Of a DNA stretch of 9,054 nt, positions 7,406-9,054 are shown in pieces (position 1 is the stretch's first letter; each line of letters begins with the position of its first letter). Under the pieces are notes generated by a model that saw only the letters and a program-made list of their open reading frames with translations, searched no databases and was not told where the DNA came from. The position numbers were made by a program, and so were the translations under genes. Origin of the DNA: Chloroflexota bacterium (GTDB taxonomy: Bacteria > Chloroflexota > Anaerolineae > Anaerolineales > UBA4823); assembly GCA_030636125.1 (NCBI GenBank), contig DAOVXM010000073.1, positions 1 through 9,054 of the forward strand, in the 5' to 3' direction.

Positions 7406-7437
7406 AAAAAACTCCCCCGAAAAGATCGGAGGAGTTT
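7406..7437 (-). terminator. Intrinsic terminator of degV
   Basis: On the minus strand, AAACTCCTCCGA pairs with TCGGGGGAGTTT to form a 12-pair stem with one G-U wobble and a five-base loop. The descending arm runs into six consecutive T. It begins about 20 bases after the degV stop codon. In the plus direction the same stem has a C/A mismatch and no T-run, so it should act only on minus-strand transcripts. Confidence 0.9.
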
Positions 7438-7457
7438 GAACATGAATTGAAGAGTAA

Positions 7458-8306
7458 TTATATACCCACCATATAAGCCAATCCAATGGTTCCAGGACCT
7501 GTATGAGTTCCCACTACAGGACTGATAGTTGAGAAAATACTCTCAACGGTATTAATGCGACTGTTGGCTTGTTCAAGTAGCTCTTTAGCTTCACCTGGGA
7601 CATTGGCGTGTAATGCAGCCAAACGTACAAGTTCTTTCCCAGCGACACGTTCCCCAACCATATCCAAGATACGTTGGAGCGATTTTTTACGAGTACGAAC
7701 ACGCTCCACTGATTCAACCCGTCCCCCAGTTACTTCCAAGATAGGCTTTATGTTCAGTGCTGCGCCAAGAAAACGAGAACCACCTCCGATACGACCACCC
7801 CGGTGTAGAAACTCCAGTGTTTCGACCGCAAAAACTACCCCTGTATGCTTCTTTGCTTTTTCGGCCAAGGCTTTGCACTCTGATAAGTCAGCCCCTTCCG
7901 CAGCCAATCTCGCCGCAGCCAGTACCTGGAAACCCAATGCCATAGCTACGGTTTCCGAATCGACGATTTCAATGTTTGTATCAGGGAAGGATTCCCGCGC
8001 TTGAGTTGCAGAATCGATGGTCCCGGAGAGCTGGTTCGATAAAAGCACAGCTAAGATATCGTAACCTTCTTCTGATAATTTGGTGAATATATTATGGATT
8101 GAGGTTACAGTGACTTGTGACGAGGTCGGCATCACTTTTGCTGTTTTTAGTTTTTCATAGAATTCATCTGGTTGGATGTCCACCCCATCTTCGAAAGTTT
8201 CCTCCGCCCAAATCAATATCTGAGGAGCTACGGAAATATTGTACTCCTCCACCAAATCTTGGGGGATATAAGCAGTACTATCGGTAACAATGGCTACTTT
8301 TGACAT
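7458..8306 (-). CDS. degV: DegV family fatty-acid-binding protein
   Basis: A 282-residue cytoplasmic protein of the usual DegV length. Family members bind one long-chain fatty acid; in Firmicutes such proteins (FakB) present it to the kinase FakA, which makes acyl-phosphate for phospholipid synthesis. Family marks visible here: the N-terminal VTDSTAYIP, the MPTSSQ motif (Thr61, Ser62) and SGT at 94-96, which contact the fatty-acid carboxylate in known structures; the LEFLHRGGRIG stretch at 164-174; an Arg-rich VRTRKK segment at 203-208; and the C-terminal HTGPGTIG around His268. All are intact. The ATG is fixed by a TAAGGAGG ribosome binding site. The gene is transcribed alone, with its own terminator, divergently from ffh. 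No FakA/DAK2 partner is in the window, so use in fatty-acid phosphorylation is inference. Confidence 0.93.
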   Translation of the reverse strand: MSKVAIVTDSTAYIPQDLVEEYNISVAPQILIWAEETFEDGVDIQPDEFYEKLKTAKVMPTSSQVTVTSIHNIFTKLSEEGYDILAVLLSNQLSGTIDSATQARESFPDTNIEIVDSETVAMALGFQVLAAARLAAEGADLSECKALAEKAKKHTGVVFAVETLEFLHRGGRIGGGSRFLGAALNIKPILEVTGGRVESVERVRTRKKSLQRILDMVGERVAGKELVRLAALHANVPGEAKELLEQANSRINTVESIFSTISPVVGTHTGPGTIGLAYMVGI

Positions 8307-8310
8307 AAAA

Positions 8311-8318
8311 CCTCCTTA
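8311..8318 (-). promoter_or_regulatory. Strong ribosome binding site of degV
   Basis: On the minus strand TAAGGAGG lies four bases before the degV ATG. It is a near-full complement of the 16S rRNA tail and the strongest Shine-Dalgarno in the window. It settles the start codon and contrasts with the missing or weak sites ahead of ffh, the first ABC gene and the propeller gene. Confidence 0.9.
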
Positions 8319-8368
8319 GATTTAATGATAAAGAAGACGAAAAAAGCACCCTCACACTTTGTTAAAAC

Positions 8369-8397
8369 CCTATATGAAATGTAAAGTTACGTCTCAA
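8369..8397 (-). promoter_or_regulatory. Candidate promoter of degV
   Basis: On the minus strand TTGAGA (plus 8392-8397, five of six to consensus) is separated by 17 bases from TATAGG (plus 8369-8374, four of six). Predicted transcription start is near 8362, giving a leader of about 56 bases ending in the TAAGGAGG site. Its -35 box is six bases from the -35 box of the divergent ffh promoter. Confidence 0.45.
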
Positions 8398-8403
8398 CCA
8401 TCC

Positions 8404-8432
8404 TTGACCATTCATCTCATCCATACTAAAAT
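8404..8432 (+). promoter_or_regulatory. Promoter of ffh, placing transcription start at the GTG codon
   Basis: TTGACC (8404-8409, five of six to consensus) and TAAAAT (8427-8432, five of six) are exactly 17 bases apart. Transcription is expected to begin six to nine bases after the -10 box, at about 8439-8441. The ffh GTG codon is at 8441, so the mRNA would have no leader or one of only a base or two. Confidence 0.65.
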
Positions 8433-8440
8433 GCAATGTT

Positions 8441-9054
8441 GTGTTTGAGAATCTAACCGAACGCTTAGATAACGTATTTAACCAACTTCGCCGACGCGGT
8501 AAACTCTCTGAGAAAGATGTTGATACTGCCATGCGCGAAGTTCGTTTTGCGTTGTTAGAGGCGGATGTAAACTACGCTGTATCTAAAGATTTTGTGGCTC
8601 GGGTGCGTGAACGTACCGTCGGTCACGAGGTTTCACGCGCGCTCAATCCGGGCCAACAGGTTGTAAAAATTGTCAATGAGGAGTTTATAACAACTCTTGG
8701 TGAACCAGAACGGTTCAACTTAAGTGGACCAAAACCACGTGTGGTTATGTTGGTTGGCCTACAAGGTTCAGGAAAGACGACGGCAGCTGGAAAATTGGCA
8801 AAACGCTTACGTGCCAAAGGTGAACGGGTGATGTTGGTTGCGTGTGACCCTTACCGCCCGGCTGCTGTTCGCCAGCTTGAAACCCTGGGAGAACGATTGA
8901 ATGTTCCCGTTTACTTCGAGCAGAATGTGAAGCCCCCCTTATTGGCGACACACGCGCGAGATAGTGCTCAAAAAGGAGGCTATACAGTAATTCTCTTGGA
9001 TACGGCTGGTCGTTCCCAGCTTGATAATGAGCTCATGGATGAACTGCGAGCAAT
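8441..9054 (+). CDS. ffh: Signal recognition particle GTPase Ffh (SRP54), 3' end cut off by the window
   Basis: The first 204 residues of Ffh, the GTPase of the signal recognition particle, which binds 4.5S/SRP RNA and signal sequences of nascent proteins and delivers ribosomes to the receptor FtsY at the membrane. The N domain (about 1-90) begins MFENLTERLDNVF and carries ALLEADVNY at 37-45. The G domain shows G1 GLQGSGKTT at 106-114, DPYRPAA at 136-142 and G3 DTAGR at 187-191. The remaining G-domain motifs and the methionine-rich M domain lie beyond the window. Translation starts at GTG: an in-frame stop lies at 8405 and no ATG, GTG or TTG occurs in frame between them. No Shine-Dalgarno precedes it. 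FtsY is excluded because the sequence lacks an acidic A domain and opens with the Ffh-type N domain. Confidence 0.95.
   Translation, partial: MFENLTERLDNVFNQLRRRGKLSEKDVDTAMREVRFALLEADVNYAVSKDFVARVRERTVGHEVSRALNPGQQVVKIVNEEFITTLGEPERFNLSGPKPRVVMLVGLQGSGKTTAAGKLAKRLRAKGERVMLVACDPYRPAAVRQLETLGERLNVPVYFEQNVKPPLLATHARDSAQKGGYTVILLDTAGRSQLDNELMDELRA

Noticed and set aside
7086..7406. Plus-strand open frame of 106 codons opposite the small unknown gene
   Set aside because: It could have replaced the 129-residue minus-strand gene, but it lacks a ribosome binding site and would run into the degV terminator stem. The minus-strand gene has GAGGA, TATAAT and operon context.
7406..7437. Terminator hairpin acting on both strands
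   Set aside because: In the plus direction the stem is followed by GAACATGAA rather than a T-run and contains a C/A mismatch. There is also no plus-strand gene that would need it.
7555..8004. Plus-strand open frame of 149 codons inside degV
   Set aside because: It is entirely antisense to conserved DegV coding sequence. Its Ser/Pro/Arg-rich composition is typical of a reverse-frame shadow.
8623..8951. Two overlapping minus-strand open frames opposite ffh
   Set aside because: Both lie antisense to the N and G domains of Ffh, including the GLQGSGKTT region, and have no start signals of their own.

Overview
This is an ordinary bacterial chromosomal segment, probably from a Chloroflexota of the Anaerolineae type. 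I infer this from the Thr/Pro-rich linkers on the secreted proteins, the TolB-like beta-propeller protein paired with an M23 lipoprotein, the style of the Ffh and DegV proteins, and a small protein beginning MDIFFQDP that I associate loosely with that group. The taxonomic call is moderate and rests on protein style, not on a search. I see no mobile element, CRISPR array, tRNA or rRNA.

Layout, read from the right. At 8441 a plus-strand ffh (signal recognition particle GTPase) starts with GTG and runs off the window end. Back to back with it, on the minus strand, is degV (8306-7458), a fatty-acid-binding protein with a very strong ribosome binding site and a clear intrinsic terminator at 7406-7437. 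Next comes a minus-strand set: a 129-residue protein of unknown function (7343-6954), then two half-size ABC exporter genes (6926-5196 and 5098-3302). The two ABC proteins have complementary defects in their ATPase motifs. This marks them as the two halves of one heterodimeric exporter of the TM287/288 or BmrCD type.

After a 113-base gap holding a good sigma70-type promoter and a dyad at its predicted start point, a second minus-strand pair follows. It consists of a membrane-anchored PD40 (TolB-like) propeller protein with an unassigned C-terminal domain (3188-1176), and an M23 metallopeptidase lipoprotein (1179-34). Their stop and start codons overlap as ATGA, so they are probably translated together and act together at the cell surface. 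A further minus-strand promoter overlaps the peptidase stop codon and points out of the left edge.

Together the window holds an envelope/cell-wall module, an export module with an orphan partner, a lipid-binding protein and the start of the protein-targeting GTPase. The observations most worth following are the probable leaderless GTG start of ffh, the orphan protein ahead of the exporter, the unassigned domain of the propeller protein, and the dyad at the start of its transcript. I found no convincing sign of a wholly new system.
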